A stretch of 38,245 bases of DNA. It comes from a virus. The DNA lies in the IMG/VR virus record IMGVR_UViG_3300035670_007423, positions 1-38,245 of that record; one strand, given 5' to 3'. The notes below the pieces were generated by a model that was not told the origin of the DNA, made no database searches, and saw only the letters and a list, made by a program, of their open reading frames with translations. A program made the translations under genes and the position numbers. Below are positions 15,009-21,314 of this stretch, piece after piece; the stretch's first letter is position 1, and each line of letters starts with the position of its first letter.

Positions 15009-15230
15009 CTATCGTGGGGTTATATCTCTCTGGTAATCCGCCCGGAGGGTCACGAACCGCTCTTTGATCACCGCAAGGAGCTCATGTTTGAGCCACGGGA
15101 TCATCCGGAGGATCCTACTATGCTCTATCCTGGACTCGAGGATCACGAGCCGGGCGTAGTCCCGATTGTACCGATGCAAGCGCCACGTAAAATTATTCGG
15201 TAATTTCATTGTGAAGTGTTCTCGGGGCAT
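15009..15230 (-). CDS. Small basic protein, unknown
   Basis: A 73-residue basic protein with Arg, His and Trp (WRLHRYNRDYARLVILESR then ILRMIPWLKHELLAVIKERF). It is one of the few minus-strand genes with a decent ribosome-binding site: AAGGG lies about 5 bases before ATG 15230, which explains why the start is taken there even though it overlaps the upstream gene by 38 bases. No family recognised. Confidence 0.6.
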   Translation of the reverse strand: MPREHFTMKLPNNFTWRLHRYNRDYARLVILESRIEHSRILRMIPWLKHELLAVIKERFVTLRADYQRDITPR

Positions 15231-15777
15231 AATTCCCTTCGCCGTCGAGGAGGTCGAGCGTATCTGGGAAGTCGCTTACATACCCGCTTTTAGTGACTAA
15301 TCTTTCTTTGGTGAGTCGATTCGTGGTGATCATGAGTGGTCCCTGGATCACCCCCACCAGGAAGCCCTCTGCTCGCTCCATGTGCATCCCGTAGTATGAG
15401 CTTGAATAGGGTTTCCCGGTCCACTTGTTCATCGGTCGATAGATGATCCCGGCGAAACGATCCAAGTGGTTCAAGTTTGCGTACTGGGTATGGTTCAGGA
15501 GCTTCTTGATCTCTCTCGACCGGAACTCATGCTTCCCGGACTGTTTGCACCAGTCATAGATGATCTGGATCACGTCCACCGCCGTTTGCTTCGTGTAATG
15601 AGTGTTCACGTCATCGATCCGTTGGGTACAGAAGGGGCACCGGACGAGCTCATTTCTATGCTTCTGGACAAAGGAGGCGATCACTGGGAGTCGGACACTT
15701 ACCTCCGGGTTCATTGAATGGCTCCGGAGGTATGCCATGGCGCTATCCACCGTGATGTGACGTTGGCGCTTCTTCAT
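15193..15777 (-). CDS. Unknown protein with a Cys-x2-Cys/His motif
   Basis: A 194-residue protein. N-terminal basic segment KKRQRHITVDSAMAYLRSH; then ELVRCPFCTQRIDDVNTHYTKQ with Cys-x2-Cys and a His about 12 residues later, resembling part of a zinc knuckle; then YDWCKQSGKHEFRSREIKKLL, which looks like a winged-helix strand-helix element. The C-terminal third (AGIIYRPMNKWTGKPYSSSYYGM) is unfamiliar. ATG 15777 overlaps the stop of the upstream gene (ATGA), so the TTG at 15792 is not needed. A nucleic-acid-binding role is plausible from composition. No name can be given. Confidence 0.65.
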   Translation of the reverse strand: MKKRQRHITVDSAMAYLRSHSMNPEVSVRLPVIASFVQKHRNELVRCPFCTQRIDDVNTHYTKQTAVDVIQIIYDWCKQSGKHEFRSREIKKLLNHTQYANLNHLDRFAGIIYRPMNKWTGKPYSSSYYGMHMERAEGFLVGVIQGPLMITTNRLTKERLVTKSGYVSDFPDTLDLLDGEGNYAPRTLHNEITE

Positions 15778-15908
15778 GGCTTTTTCTTCCAACGCACGAG
15801 AGCGGCCTTGCGTGCGCTCTCCGATCGGCGCTCCTTACTCATGTTCTTTGCCCTTGCCTTCCCCCCGAGGGAGGCCACTTCCCGGGCTGTTCGTTCCTTT
15901 TTGGTCAT
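15774..15908 (-). CDS. 44-residue basic 'GGKARA' protein
   Basis: A small, very basic protein with VASLGGKARAKNMSKERRSE and ARKAALVRWKKKP. The pattern Gly-Gly-Lys-Ala-Arg-Ala, then Ser-x2-x-Arg, then Ala-Ala-x2-Arg-Trp is a motif of small bacterial proteins thought to bind nucleic acid. It overlaps both neighbours by ATGA (15905-15908 and 15774-15777), so all three are translated in a chain. Being outside standard gene-length cut-offs, it may be missed by automatic annotation. Confidence 0.7.
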   Translation of the reverse strand: MTKKERTAREVASLGGKARAKNMSKERRSESARKAALVRWKKKP

Positions 15909-16213
15909 AGTGATGGGCTATTGCGCTTTGCTTTTGCCTTGGCGAGCAGCTGCTTTCTGTTCTTGTCGTAGTACTCCTTCTGCTGGGCCCGGAACGCCAC
16001 ATAGTTCCTGGCGATCCACTTATTGGTATTCTCCTTGGCTTTTTCCCTCCGGGAGGGGTCCACGTGGTAGAACACTGTGTGCGGATCGATCCCGAACAGT
16101 TCCCCGAGCTCGATCGCGGCTCGTTTCCGACGATAGCCACCCTTGATCCACTCCCGGAACATTCTTTGGAGGCGCGTCACGTCCTCCAAGGTGAGTTTGT
16201 GAGAGCGGGCCAT
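15905..16213 (-). CDS. Helix-turn-helix-like DNA-binding protein
   Basis: A 102-residue basic protein. Residues 7-52 (KLTLEDVTRLQRMFREWIKGG then AAIELGELFGIDPHTVFYHVDP) have the layout of a sigma-type or homeodomain-like helix-turn-helix: a helix, a turn at Phe-Gly-Ile-Asp and a recognition helix. The rest is a long basic helix (REKAKENTNKWIARNYVAFRAQQKEYYDKNRKQLLAKAKAK). It could be a regulator or a small terminase-like protein; the true TerS is more likely the gene at 14254. It begins 1 base after the stop of the membrane-anchored gene at 16215. Confidence 0.65.
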   Translation of the reverse strand: MARSHKLTLEDVTRLQRMFREWIKGGYRRKRAAIELGELFGIDPHTVFYHVDPSRREKAKENTNKWIARNYVAFRAQQKEYYDKNRKQLLAKAKAKRNSPSL

Positions 16214-16214
16214 G

Positions 16215-16736
16215 TTAGTCGAGCTTCTTGATCACGGCGATCTCCCTCTCGAGCCCGAGCTTCTTCTCGCAATTGTACCAATTATCGCTTGCCCCGCTCT
16301 GGATCTCGAAGAGGACCCGCTTTGTGAGGGCGTGCGCCTTCTCGTGGTCGATCGCGATCTTGATCGCCTCGACCCGGGTAATATCCCGCTGTTCGAACTT
16401 CTTGACGAAGTGCTGGACGGTCTTGATCTGGTATTGCCACGCCCCGATCGACGCCTGGTTGTTCGAGTCAAAGATGATCGCGGCATCCGGCTCCTTGACC
16501 CCCTTGGTTTCGCACGCCGCGAGGCGGTTCACGACATCATCCTTCAAATCTTCGATCTTCTTCAATGAGTCGGAGTGGAGGCGCTCGATCTCCCCAGCGC
16601 GCTCCTCCGCGACCGCCTTGTACGATCGGGCTGCCTCGACCCAGCTTTGCGCATCCTGCTTATAATAGAGCATCCCCCCGGCGAAGAGCGCCGAGAGCGA
16701 TACGAGTACGATCACGAACATGAGCATCTTCTTCAT
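16215..16736 (-). CDS. Membrane-anchored protein, unknown C-terminal domain
   Basis: A 173-residue protein. Residues 4-25 form one membrane helix or uncleaved signal (MLMFVIVLVSLSALFAGGMLYY); residues 30-75 are a coiled coil; residues 85-170 form a domain with SIGAWQYQIKTVQHFVKKF, DITRVEAIKIAIDHEKAHAL and NWYNCEKKLGL. The last block reminds me of an uncharacterised extracytoplasmic domain of CPR bacteria, some of which sits near cell-wall enzymes; no catalytic residues are claimed. It is the first gene of the operon starting at the promoter 16767-16795. It could be a phage-encoded spanin- or superinfection-type membrane protein. Confidence 0.65.
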   Translation of the reverse strand: MKKMLMFVIVLVSLSALFAGGMLYYKQDAQSWVEAARSYKAVAEERAGEIERLHSDSLKKIEDLKDDVVNRLAACETKGVKEPDAAIIFDSNNQASIGAWQYQIKTVQHFVKKFEQRDITRVEAIKIAIDHEKAHALTKRVLFEIQSGASDNWYNCEKKLGLEREIAVIKKLD

Positions 16737-16766
16737 ACTTCGGAATGAGCGAATAAATCTATCCCT

Positions 16767-16795
16767 ATGCTAGCAAGCACGCATGATGCTTGCAA
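16767..16795 (-). promoter_or_regulatory. Proposed promoter of the small-gene operon
   Basis: Minus-strand -35 TTGCAA (16790-16795), 17-base spacer and -10 TAGCAT (16767-16772). A DnaA box is 18 bases upstream of the -35 at 16814-16822. The spacer and -35 overlap a direct repeat (16773-16803), likely an operator. Confidence 0.5.
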
Positions 16796-16803
16796 GCACG
16801 CAT
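16773..16803. repeat. Direct repeat within promoter, candidate operator
   Basis: GCAAGCACGCAT occurs at 16773-16784 and 16792-16803. In addition GCAAGCA (16773-16779) and TGCTTGC (16787-16793) form an inverted repeat. The sequence covers the spacer and -35 of the minus promoter, so a bound protein would block it. Confidence 0.55.
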
Positions 16804-16813
16804 AGAAGAAACC

Positions 16814-16822
16814 TGTGGATAA
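16814..16822 (-). promoter_or_regulatory. DnaA-box sequence between divergent promoters
   Basis: TTATCCACA on the minus strand; the surrounding 16 bases CTGTGGATAACGGATC (16813-16828) are identical to 6557-6572. It lies where the plus-strand promoter at 16848 would need its -35, so it may replace it. Confidence 0.5.
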
Positions 16823-16847
16823 CGGATCTGCTCCTCGAGAAACAGCG

Positions 16848-16853
16848 TATACT
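16848..16853 (+). promoter_or_regulatory. -10 element of plus-strand micro-gene operon
   Basis: TATACT. No recognisable -35 at the usual distance; the DnaA-box repeat occupies that place, which suggests a promoter needing an activator. Expected start of RNA near 16860, giving a leader of about 140 bases. Confidence 0.4.
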
Positions 16854-16875
16854 AAAGGGAGGATCGTACATTGAA

Positions 16876-16969
16876 AGGGAATGGTGAGTGGATCCGCGGG
16901 ACTATTCCAGGTGAGGGCAATACCCTAATGTGGCACCTGGTCGCTTCCCTCTCCCGCAGGGATCCCGCG
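16876..16969 (+). ncRNA. Nested-hairpin leader RNA
   Basis: Non-coding and upstream of four micro-genes. Three nested stems can form: outer CGCGGGA (16895-16901) with TCCCGCG (16963-16969); middle CCAGGTG (16907-16913) with CACCTGG (16934-16940); inner AGGG (16914-16917) with CCCT (16923-16926) and a five-base loop. AGGGAA (16876-16881) can pair with TTCCCT (16945-16950) as a competing arm. I match it to no riboswitch class from memory. It may be a cis-regulatory leader or the 5' part of a separate small RNA. Confidence 0.5.
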
Positions 16970-17001
16970 AACCCGCTCATCATCACTGAAAGGAGATCAT
17001 C

Positions 17002-17067
17002 ATGTTCTGGTGGACTTGCTATATTCTTTGGTCTGCGGGCGAGATGATGTACGTCTGCGCCGCTTGA
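17002..17067 (+). CDS. 21-residue hydrophobic micro-protein
   Basis: Starts ATG after a very good ribosome-binding site (AAAGGAG at 16989-16995, spacing 6). The product MFWWTCYILWSAGEMMYVCAA is hydrophobic and aromatic with two Cys, probably membrane-associated. First of four plus-strand micro-genes. It may also serve as a leader peptide whose translation opens the next gene. Too short for normal gene callers. Confidence 0.55.
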   Translation: MFWWTCYILWSAGEMMYVCAA

Positions 17068-17078
17068 AAGGAGATATC

Positions 17079-17186
17079 ATGGACTGGACACTGTTTTGGC
17101 TGAAGTTCTGGGAGGACGTGTTCCGGGACATGAGAACACGCCGCGTCGGGAACGTCATTTTCGTCACCAAATGGAGGAAGAAGTGA
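17079..17186 (+). CDS. 35-residue amphipathic basic micro-protein
   Basis: ATG preceded by AAAGGAG (17067-17073, spacing 5), which starts right at the stop of the first micro-gene. Sequence MDWTLFWLKFWEDVFRDM then RTRRVGNVIFVTKWRKK: an aromatic amphipathic helix followed by a basic tail, suggesting binding to membrane or to a host protein. The next gene begins inside its end by a GTGA overlap. Confidence 0.6.
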   Translation: MDWTLFWLKFWEDVFRDMRTRRVGNVIFVTKWRKK

Positions 17187-17377
17187 AGAAGTACTCTTTC
17201 GAGGAAAAGAAAGCGATGCCTCGTTGCCATCATTGCGGAGATGTGGTGGATGTGTCTCTCCCCCACTTTCGCTTTGCTGGGAACAGACATGAGCTGTACT
17301 GGCACGCCCAACCCCGTCAGTGCATGGGGAAGGATATGGTCTACATCGTCCTCACGGTGAAAGGAGGTGTCACTTGA
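17183..17377 (+). CDS. 64-residue zinc-finger-like protein
   Basis: Starts at GTG 17183, overlapping the previous stop (GTGA), with GGAGG five bases upstream. CHHCGDVVDV is a Cys-x2-Cys knuckle and RHELYWHAQPRQC gives His and Cys ligands, a complete set for one zinc. The rest is a beta strand (MVYIVLTVKGG). An earlier ATG at 17171 lacks a ribosome-binding site. Possible role: small phage protein that binds a host enzyme or nucleic acid. Coupled by overlap to its neighbours on both sides. Confidence 0.7.
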   Translation: MKKYSFEEKKAMPRCHHCGDVVDVSLPHFRFAGNRHELYWHAQPRQCMGKDMVYIVLTVKGGVT

Positions 17378-17559
17378 AACACTACTGCTGCTATTGGTGC
17401 AGCCGCCTGGTCCCGGAAGATCAAGCGGTGAGCGCCCGGCTGAACGGCGGCGTCTACTGGTGGCACCGTGGGTGTCATGACAAGGACCCGTTGTTTCCTC
17501 ATCAACCCCAAAAGAAAGCTGTCCTCGACTATAGCCGGGATAGCTGGCTTGATGAGTGA
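17374..17559 (+). CDS. 61-residue Cys/His zinc-binding-like protein
   Basis: Starts at TTG 17374, overlapping the previous stop (TTGA), with GGAGG six bases upstream; any ATG start would lack a ribosome-binding site. HYCCYWCSRLV gives Cys-x2-Cys and WWHRGCHDK gives His-x2-Cys, a likely treble-clef-like single zinc site, followed by a charged tail ending DSWLDE. Similar in style to the 64-residue neighbour but not a copy of it. A further AGGAG follows its stop at about 17561 with no good start codon behind it, perhaps the remnant of a fifth gene. Confidence 0.65.
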   Translation: MKHYCCYWCSRLVPEDQAVSARLNGGVYWWHRGCHDKDPLFPHQPQKKAVLDYSRDSWLDE

Positions 17560-17629
17560 AAGGAGCGTGATCCCCATCTCTCGGCCCACAGAGGCCCCGT
17601 ATATATCATCGGCTCACAAGGCCACCTGT

Positions 17630-17645
17630 CCCCCTATTCGGGGGG
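17630..17645. terminator. GC hairpin around a stop codon
   Basis: CCCCC (17630-17634) and GGGGG (17640-17644) around loop TATTC. The stop of the methyltransferase gene (minus TAG at 17634-17636) lies in the loop and stem base. Lies where minus and plus transcripts converge. The same hairpin core is at 18260-18273. It has no T-run, so termination by itself is uncertain. Confidence 0.5.
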
Positions 17646-18254
17646 CATTTGTTCCAATAACTCACGAAACAATTGCGCCGGGATGCGCCCCCTATCCTTT
17701 GCCCCGTCTATCCCTTGTGTTCCCGTCCGCGCCCCTCGTGGTGCTGACTCGTGACAAGGCATACCATTCTTGCATATCGGCTTTGGCTTCCACCACGTTG
17801 CGTTTGTCCAAATATCTGTCGGCTTCATGCGCGTATCTCCGTACTGGCAATACGTCACGGTATGTCGCACCCCCCCCATACGTTTCATGAACTCCTCCAT
17901 GAATGGCATCTTGCGGAGTTTACCTCTAGGGTTCTCGATGAACCACCATTTCGGTCCGATCTCCTCGATAAGGTCAATCGTTGTTGTTGCCAGTTCCATG
18001 GCGAGCCGTGCACTGTCGGTCTTGGGTGTGTGATCGTGGTTCCAATTCCGCCCAATGACAGCGACGCTGAACCCTTGGCATGGGGGAGAAGCCCACAGCA
18101 TATCGACCCCCGTTATTGGTTCCCATTTTCGTATATCCACGCACTCATCAGGTTCAAGTGATGGGTCATCGTCTACGGTGTGTGTCGTATGGCCTGCATC
18201 CTCCATGATCTTGCTGAAGGATTTAGTGCCGGAGAATAGTTCGAGAGTTCGCAT
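17634..18254 (-). CDS. DNA (cytosine-5) methyltransferase, compact
   Basis: A 206-residue enzyme. MRTLELFSGTKSFSKIMEDAGH is the S-adenosylmethionine loop (motif I), ASPPCQGFS holds the catalytic Cys59 (motif IV), and WWFIENPRGKLR is motif VI with Glu107-Asn108. RIPAQLFRELL at the C-terminus matches the closing motif. It is only two thirds of the usual length and has a very short target-recognition region, a form known from phages. Expected role: methylation of phage DNA against host restriction, or of specific sites. There is no partner endonuclease in the window, so it is an orphan enzyme. Its stop lies within a hairpin. Confidence 0.85.
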   Translation of the reverse strand: MRTLELFSGTKSFSKIMEDAGHTTHTVDDDPSLEPDECVDIRKWEPITGVDMLWASPPCQGFSVAVIGRNWNHDHTPKTDSARLAMELATTTIDLIEEIGPKWWFIENPRGKLRKMPFMEEFMKRMGGVRHTVTYCQYGDTRMKPTDIWTNATWWKPKPICKNGMPCHESAPRGARTGTQGIDGAKDRGRIPAQLFRELLEQMPPE

Positions 18255-18259
18255 ATTGG

Positions 18260-18273
18260 CCCCTATTCGGGGG
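18260..18273. other. GC hairpin around a stop codon
   Basis: CCCC (18260-18263), loop TATTC, GGGG(G) (18269-18273); the stop of the 83-residue gene (18263-18265) lies in it. The methyltransferase start is 6 bases beyond. Core identical to 17630-17645. Confidence 0.5.
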
Positions 18274-18514
18274 ACTTGTTATCGAATATGCGGAGTGCTT
18301 CCGCAGTTTTCCGTAACTCCGCCCTGTACTCCTCCACCGCTCGCTTCTCTGCCCGTCTTACCACCTCCATGTAATGCTCGTCACATTCGAGCATGGCGGC
18401 ACGGGAGATGTGGAGGGCTTTGAAGCGGGCATACTCGCCTTCGCAGCCTATTGCGGCATCGAACGTCTTTCGCAGACTACTGTCCTCTCCCTCGAAGATT
18501 TCTGATGGTTTCAT
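18263..18514 (-). CDS. Unknown 83-residue helical protein
   Basis: Mostly one charged helix (RKTFDAAIGCEGEYARFKALHISRAAMLE, then EHYMEVVRRAEKRAVEEYRAELRKTAEAL). No motif known. It overlaps the upstream gene by ATGA (18511-18514) and ends in the stop-codon hairpin, 8 bases before the methyltransferase start. It may be a small accessory protein. Both this gene and the methyltransferase end with residues Pro-Glu encoded by the hairpin. Confidence 0.6.
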   Translation of the reverse strand: MKPSEIFEGEDSSLRKTFDAAIGCEGEYARFKALHISRAAMLECDEHYMEVVRRAEKRAVEEYRAELRKTAEALRIFDNKSPE

Positions 18515-18867
18515 TGTGGTTTCTCAATTAGCTCATCGAGGAGGGCGACAGCATCTTCAATCCCCTGATTATATCCGTCTGTGTGCATGGCAAATTGTCC
18601 TGATTCGCTGGGGTGTGGGAAAGTTTCTGCTGTCAACTTCTCTCTCAAATCCACCAACTCCTTTACTCGGAGGGCGAGCCAGTATTCAGCGATAGTTGCG
18701 TCGCTTCGGTCTGTTCTTTCTGGGTCGTGATACCATCTCATCCATTCTCCGACAATCTCAGTTTCGTTCATCCTCGCTGTCTCCTTGTTACAAGTACACG
18801 GCTTCAAGAACCCGCCGTTGTCGGTCACTACTACTTTGTCTTTCTCGCATGAAGGGTCGTGGGTCAT
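18511..18867 (-). CDS. Unknown 118-residue protein with N-terminal Cys residues
   Basis: Begins MTHDPSCEKDKVVVTDNGG then FLKPCTCNKETARM: three Cys and a His spaced like a loose metal site. Residues 35-118 (EIVGEWMRWYHDPE, IAEYWLALRVKELVDLREKL, and end IEDAVALLDELIEKPQ) are helical. Such small proteins with Trp-rich phrases occur in phage early regions. It overlaps both neighbours by ATGA. Function unknown. Confidence 0.6.
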   Translation of the reverse strand: MTHDPSCEKDKVVVTDNGGFLKPCTCNKETARMNETEIVGEWMRWYHDPERTDRSDATIAEYWLALRVKELVDLREKLTAETFPHPSESGQFAMHTDGYNQGIEDAVALLDELIEKPQ

Positions 18868-19070
18868 GATTCCTTGATACTGATAATCTCACTCTCGCAC
18901 CCCTTCCCTTTCAAGAAGCTCTCGAACGCTACTCTTGCGTGTCCCTCGCTGTTCGCCTCTACCCCGAAGATGGCTCGCTCTCCGTCCACCCAGTAGGGCA
19001 GGTGTCCATCAGGGACGATGCCATGCTCGCGGAGGCCGAAGGCGGGGAGTGTGATGGTGTAGTGGGTCAT
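18864..19070 (-). CDS. Unknown 68-residue protein
   Basis: Starts at ATG 19070, overlapping the preceding stop by ATGA. Sequence MTHYTITLPAFGLREHGI, then LPYWVDGERAIFGVEANSE and HARVAFESFLKGKG suggests a small alpha/beta fold. No family recognised. A longer form from 19106 would lie inside the upstream gene, so it is not used. Confidence 0.6.
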   Translation of the reverse strand: MTHYTITLPAFGLREHGIVPDGHLPYWVDGERAIFGVEANSEGHARVAFESFLKGKGCESEIISIKES

Positions 19071-19255
19071 GGGGTCATCTCGCTCATAATCGCCCGGAGG
19101 GACCACTTGGCTGGCTCACATCGGTTCAGTTCCATCAGTTCCTCGATGCTGTAGGATCGGCGACGCTCGACCTGCTCTGTCTTGACTGGCTTCTCGGTCA
19201 TTACCGAGTCGCACATGTGTTTCGCACGCTCGAGGAGGCGAAGGGAGGGGGTCAT
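19067..19255 (-). CDS. Unknown 62-residue basic protein
   Basis: Basic protein (SLRLLERAKHMCDSVMTEKPVK, then VERRRSYSIEELMELNRCEP) with ATGA overlaps on both sides. SYSIEELMELN could be part of a helix-turn-helix. Function unknown. Confidence 0.55.
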   Translation of the reverse strand: MTPSLRLLERAKHMCDSVMTEKPVKTEQVERRRSYSIEELMELNRCEPAKWSLRAIMSEMTP

Positions 19256-19506
19256 AGTTTGCGTTGTTTCTTATATTCCTTATACGTTTTCCACCAGAGC
19301 GCCCCGGGATTGATCTTCCATGCCCGAGCGCGGTCGTTGATGCGCATGATCTCTTCGAGGGGCCATCCTTTCGTCATTCTCCCGACACGGGCGACCGGGA
19401 TCTCTAATATCTCCGCCGCAATCGCCCGCTGTTCTGTGATCGGTCCGTTGATCCCCCCGCGAGTACGTGGCGCTTTCACTGGCGGCTCATACCCGAAGAG
19501 GTCCAT
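19252..19506 (-). CDS. Unknown 84-residue basic protein
   Basis: N-terminal LFGYEPPVKAPRTRGGINGP, then ITEQRAIAAEILEIPVARVGRMTKGWPLEEI, a pattern of a short DNA-binding helix pair, and a basic end WWKTYKEYKKQRKL. It starts 8 bases after the SSB-tail gene and overlaps the next by ATGA. A DNA- or host-protein-binding role is possible; not recognised. Confidence 0.6.
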   Translation of the reverse strand: MDLFGYEPPVKAPRTRGGINGPITEQRAIAAEILEIPVARVGRMTKGWPLEEIMRINDRARAWKINPGALWWKTYKEYKKQRKL

Positions 19507-19514
19507 AGATCAGC

Positions 19515-20387
19515 TCAAAACGGGATTGCATCAGTGTCATCATATGCCTCTGGGTACTCCACCGGGGCATCCTCCTCCGTGATCGCCTTGAACGCATCAT
19601 CTGCTACGACCGCTGCCGCTACTGCTGGGGCAAGCTGGGCCGCTTTCCCGCGAACAAAGGCATCATGCTGCTCGGTAAAGGCATGGAGCTCTCGGATATT
19701 CTGCGCCACGACCATCATCTGCTCCTCGTTCAGTTTCTCTCCTCGGGAGAAGCGGATCGTCCAGTAGTCATTCGCTCCCTCCTCGAACACCGGGCGGAGC
19801 GTTGTGAAGTATTCGTACACGTGTTCGTCACTCGCAAACGAAGAGAGGTACTCATAGAAGCTCATCCCAAGTTTATCCTTCTCTTCCTTTGATACCTTGT
19901 CCCACGCTTGGCTTCCGAGCGCTGTCCCCTTGGCAAGAAGGCGATAGATCCTCCCTTTGTAGCGCACGTAGACCACCTGGACCGTCCGGAGCTGCGGGTA
20001 TTTCTCACGGGCTTCCTCCGCGGTGCAGTATTCGAACTTCTTTGCCAGCACATCATAGACACTCACGACATCCAGTTTGGATGTATGCTCGCTCGTCACG
20101 CGGATCGTCGGGAAGCTATCCCCACCATCTTTCCGTACCTCCTTCTTCTTCTCCACCAATTGCCTCCGGATCTTGAGGAAGATCACAGAAAGCGTCTGCT
20201 CCTTTTCCGTTTCTTCTGTCTCATAGAACCCGGTATCCCGGTCCTTCGGGAGGGTCTTTTTCGTGATCCGGAACATCCCGCCCGTCTTGCGATGCCCGGC
20301 GATACTGATTTCATCGAGCGTCAGCCTGGGGGAGTTTTCAAACGGTCGCTCCCCGCTCATTGCCGACAGTTCTTCGTGGTTCGTCAT
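19515..20387 (-). CDS. Probable single-stranded DNA-binding protein with SSB-type tail
   Basis: A 290-residue protein. Residues 30-200 hold beta-rich segments (GGMFRITKKTL, QTLSVIFLKIRRQLVEKKK, FPTIRVTSEH, VQVVYVRYKGRIYRLLAKG) consistent with an OB-like or annealing fold, residues about 225-245 are helical, then comes an Ala-rich hinge (APAVAAAVV) and an acidic end AYDDTDAIPF. That last part closely resembles the C-terminal tail of bacterial SSB (DDDIPF), which recruits replication proteins. The gene is coupled by ATGA to the nuclease upstream. Role inferred: coating ssDNA and working with the nuclease in replication or recombination. I see no classic SSB domain, so it may be an analogue. Confidence 0.6.
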   Translation of the reverse strand: MTNHEELSAMSGERPFENSPRLTLDEISIAGHRKTGGMFRITKKTLPKDRDTGFYETEETEKEQTLSVIFLKIRRQLVEKKKEVRKDGGDSFPTIRVTSEHTSKLDVVSVYDVLAKKFEYCTAEEAREKYPQLRTVQVVYVRYKGRIYRLLAKGTALGSQAWDKVSKEEKDKLGMSFYEYLSSFASDEHVYEYFTTLRPVFEEGANDYWTIRFSRGEKLNEEQMMVVAQNIRELHAFTEQHDAFVRGKAAQLAPAVAAAVVADDAFKAITEEDAPVEYPEAYDDTDAIPF

Positions 20388-21313
20388 TGTGGTTCAGTTA
20401 TTGTTTTTGTAGTTTTCTTTCGTTTTCTCACTTCGATCCCCGGCACCTGGACCGAGATCATCGTGGGGATCTCCTCGATCGTTGGGTCATAGCTTCCCCC
20501 TTTTACGAAGTGATACAGGTTCTTTGCGTCAAAGAAGCGATCGAAATGCTCGTTGGTCTGCTCCGGGGTCCATGCCTGGAACTCGTACCCCTCCTTCGAG
20601 CGCGCCCCGAGTCGCACCACCCCGGTCCAATACTCCTTTCCTTTCACCGGGATCTCCTCTTTCCAGTAGTCGAGGGCCGCTTCCCGGTATGCTGCGGTCT
20701 GGAGCTTGTACTCATCGTAGATCGCGGCGCTCGTTTTCCAGTCGAGGAGGATATAAAGCGTCTCCCCCTTCCGATCCTTGAGCGCGCTTGTGCGCTCATC
20801 CCCGGGGACTACGATCACGCCGAGAAAGTCCGGGGTGCCTGCGTACGCATAGTCATGCGAGACAACGGGCCGCTCGTAGATCAGTCGCTTGAGCTGGTAC
20901 CGTTCCGCGAAGCGCTTGAAGGCAAGGAGGCGGTCCCATTCATCCGGGTCGAGCGTCCGATTCCCCCCAGTCACTTCATCGGGGTACGGTTTGTACATGG
21001 ATACCGTCTCCCCGTCGATGATCTCTTTGATCGCATTGTGTACCCGGGTTCCGCGATTCCCTGCCACCTTGAGCTTCTCCTTCGATTCCGTCTCGTCCGA
21101 TCGAAGGAGATACTGATTGAACCGATCATCCTTTGGAAAGCCATTGCGGAGGATGTGGTTCACCGCCGCGTAATACTTCCCTCGCTCATCCGGCTTCTCC
21201 TTGTACAAATAATGCGTCCAGTCCCCGTATCGATCGCAGAACCGGAAGATCCTGGGGTCACTCGTCGGGGAGTGGGTGAACTCCGGGACGGTCGCTGGGT
21301 AATTTGGGGGCAT
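20384..21313 (-). CDS. PD-(D/E)XK family nuclease (RecB/Cas4-like)
   Basis: A 309-residue protein with the full core: His92 (GTRVHNAI), Glu147 (IYERPV), Asp162 (GTPDFLG), Asp191-x-Lys193 (LLDWKTS) and the following helix with Gln205-Thr-Ala-Ala-Tyr (YKLQTAAY). This is the arrangement of the exonuclease domain of RecB and Cas4-type enzymes, needing a divalent metal. There are no Cys for an iron-sulfur cluster, so it is not a typical Cas4. Expected job: DNA end processing for replication, recombination or genome degradation of the host. ATG 21313 follows the regulator gene by 1 base; the longer form from 21439 would start within that gene. The SSB-tail gene follows by ATGA overlap. Confidence 0.85.
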   Translation of the reverse strand: MPPNYPATVPEFTHSPTSDPRIFRFCDRYGDWTHYLYKEKPDERGKYYAAVNHILRNGFPKDDRFNQYLLRSDETESKEKLKVAGNRGTRVHNAIKEIIDGETVSMYKPYPDEVTGGNRTLDPDEWDRLLAFKRFAERYQLKRLIYERPVVSHDYAYAGTPDFLGVIVVPGDERTSALKDRKGETLYILLDWKTSAAIYDEYKLQTAAYREAALDYWKEEIPVKGKEYWTGVVRLGARSKEGYEFQAWTPEQTNEHFDRFFDAKNLYHFVKGGSYDPTIEEIPTMISVQVPGIEVRKRKKTTKTITEPQ

Positions 21314-21314
21314 G

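Noticed and set aside
16773-16803. Short repeats considered as CRISPR or att site
   Set aside because: Only two 12-base copies with no spacer array, located in a promoter; no integrase found.
17468-17890. Plus-strand open frame continuing from an AGGAG after the micro-genes
   Set aside because: It runs antisense into the methyltransferase and the GTG is one base from the AGGAG, too close for initiation. Kept only as a note.
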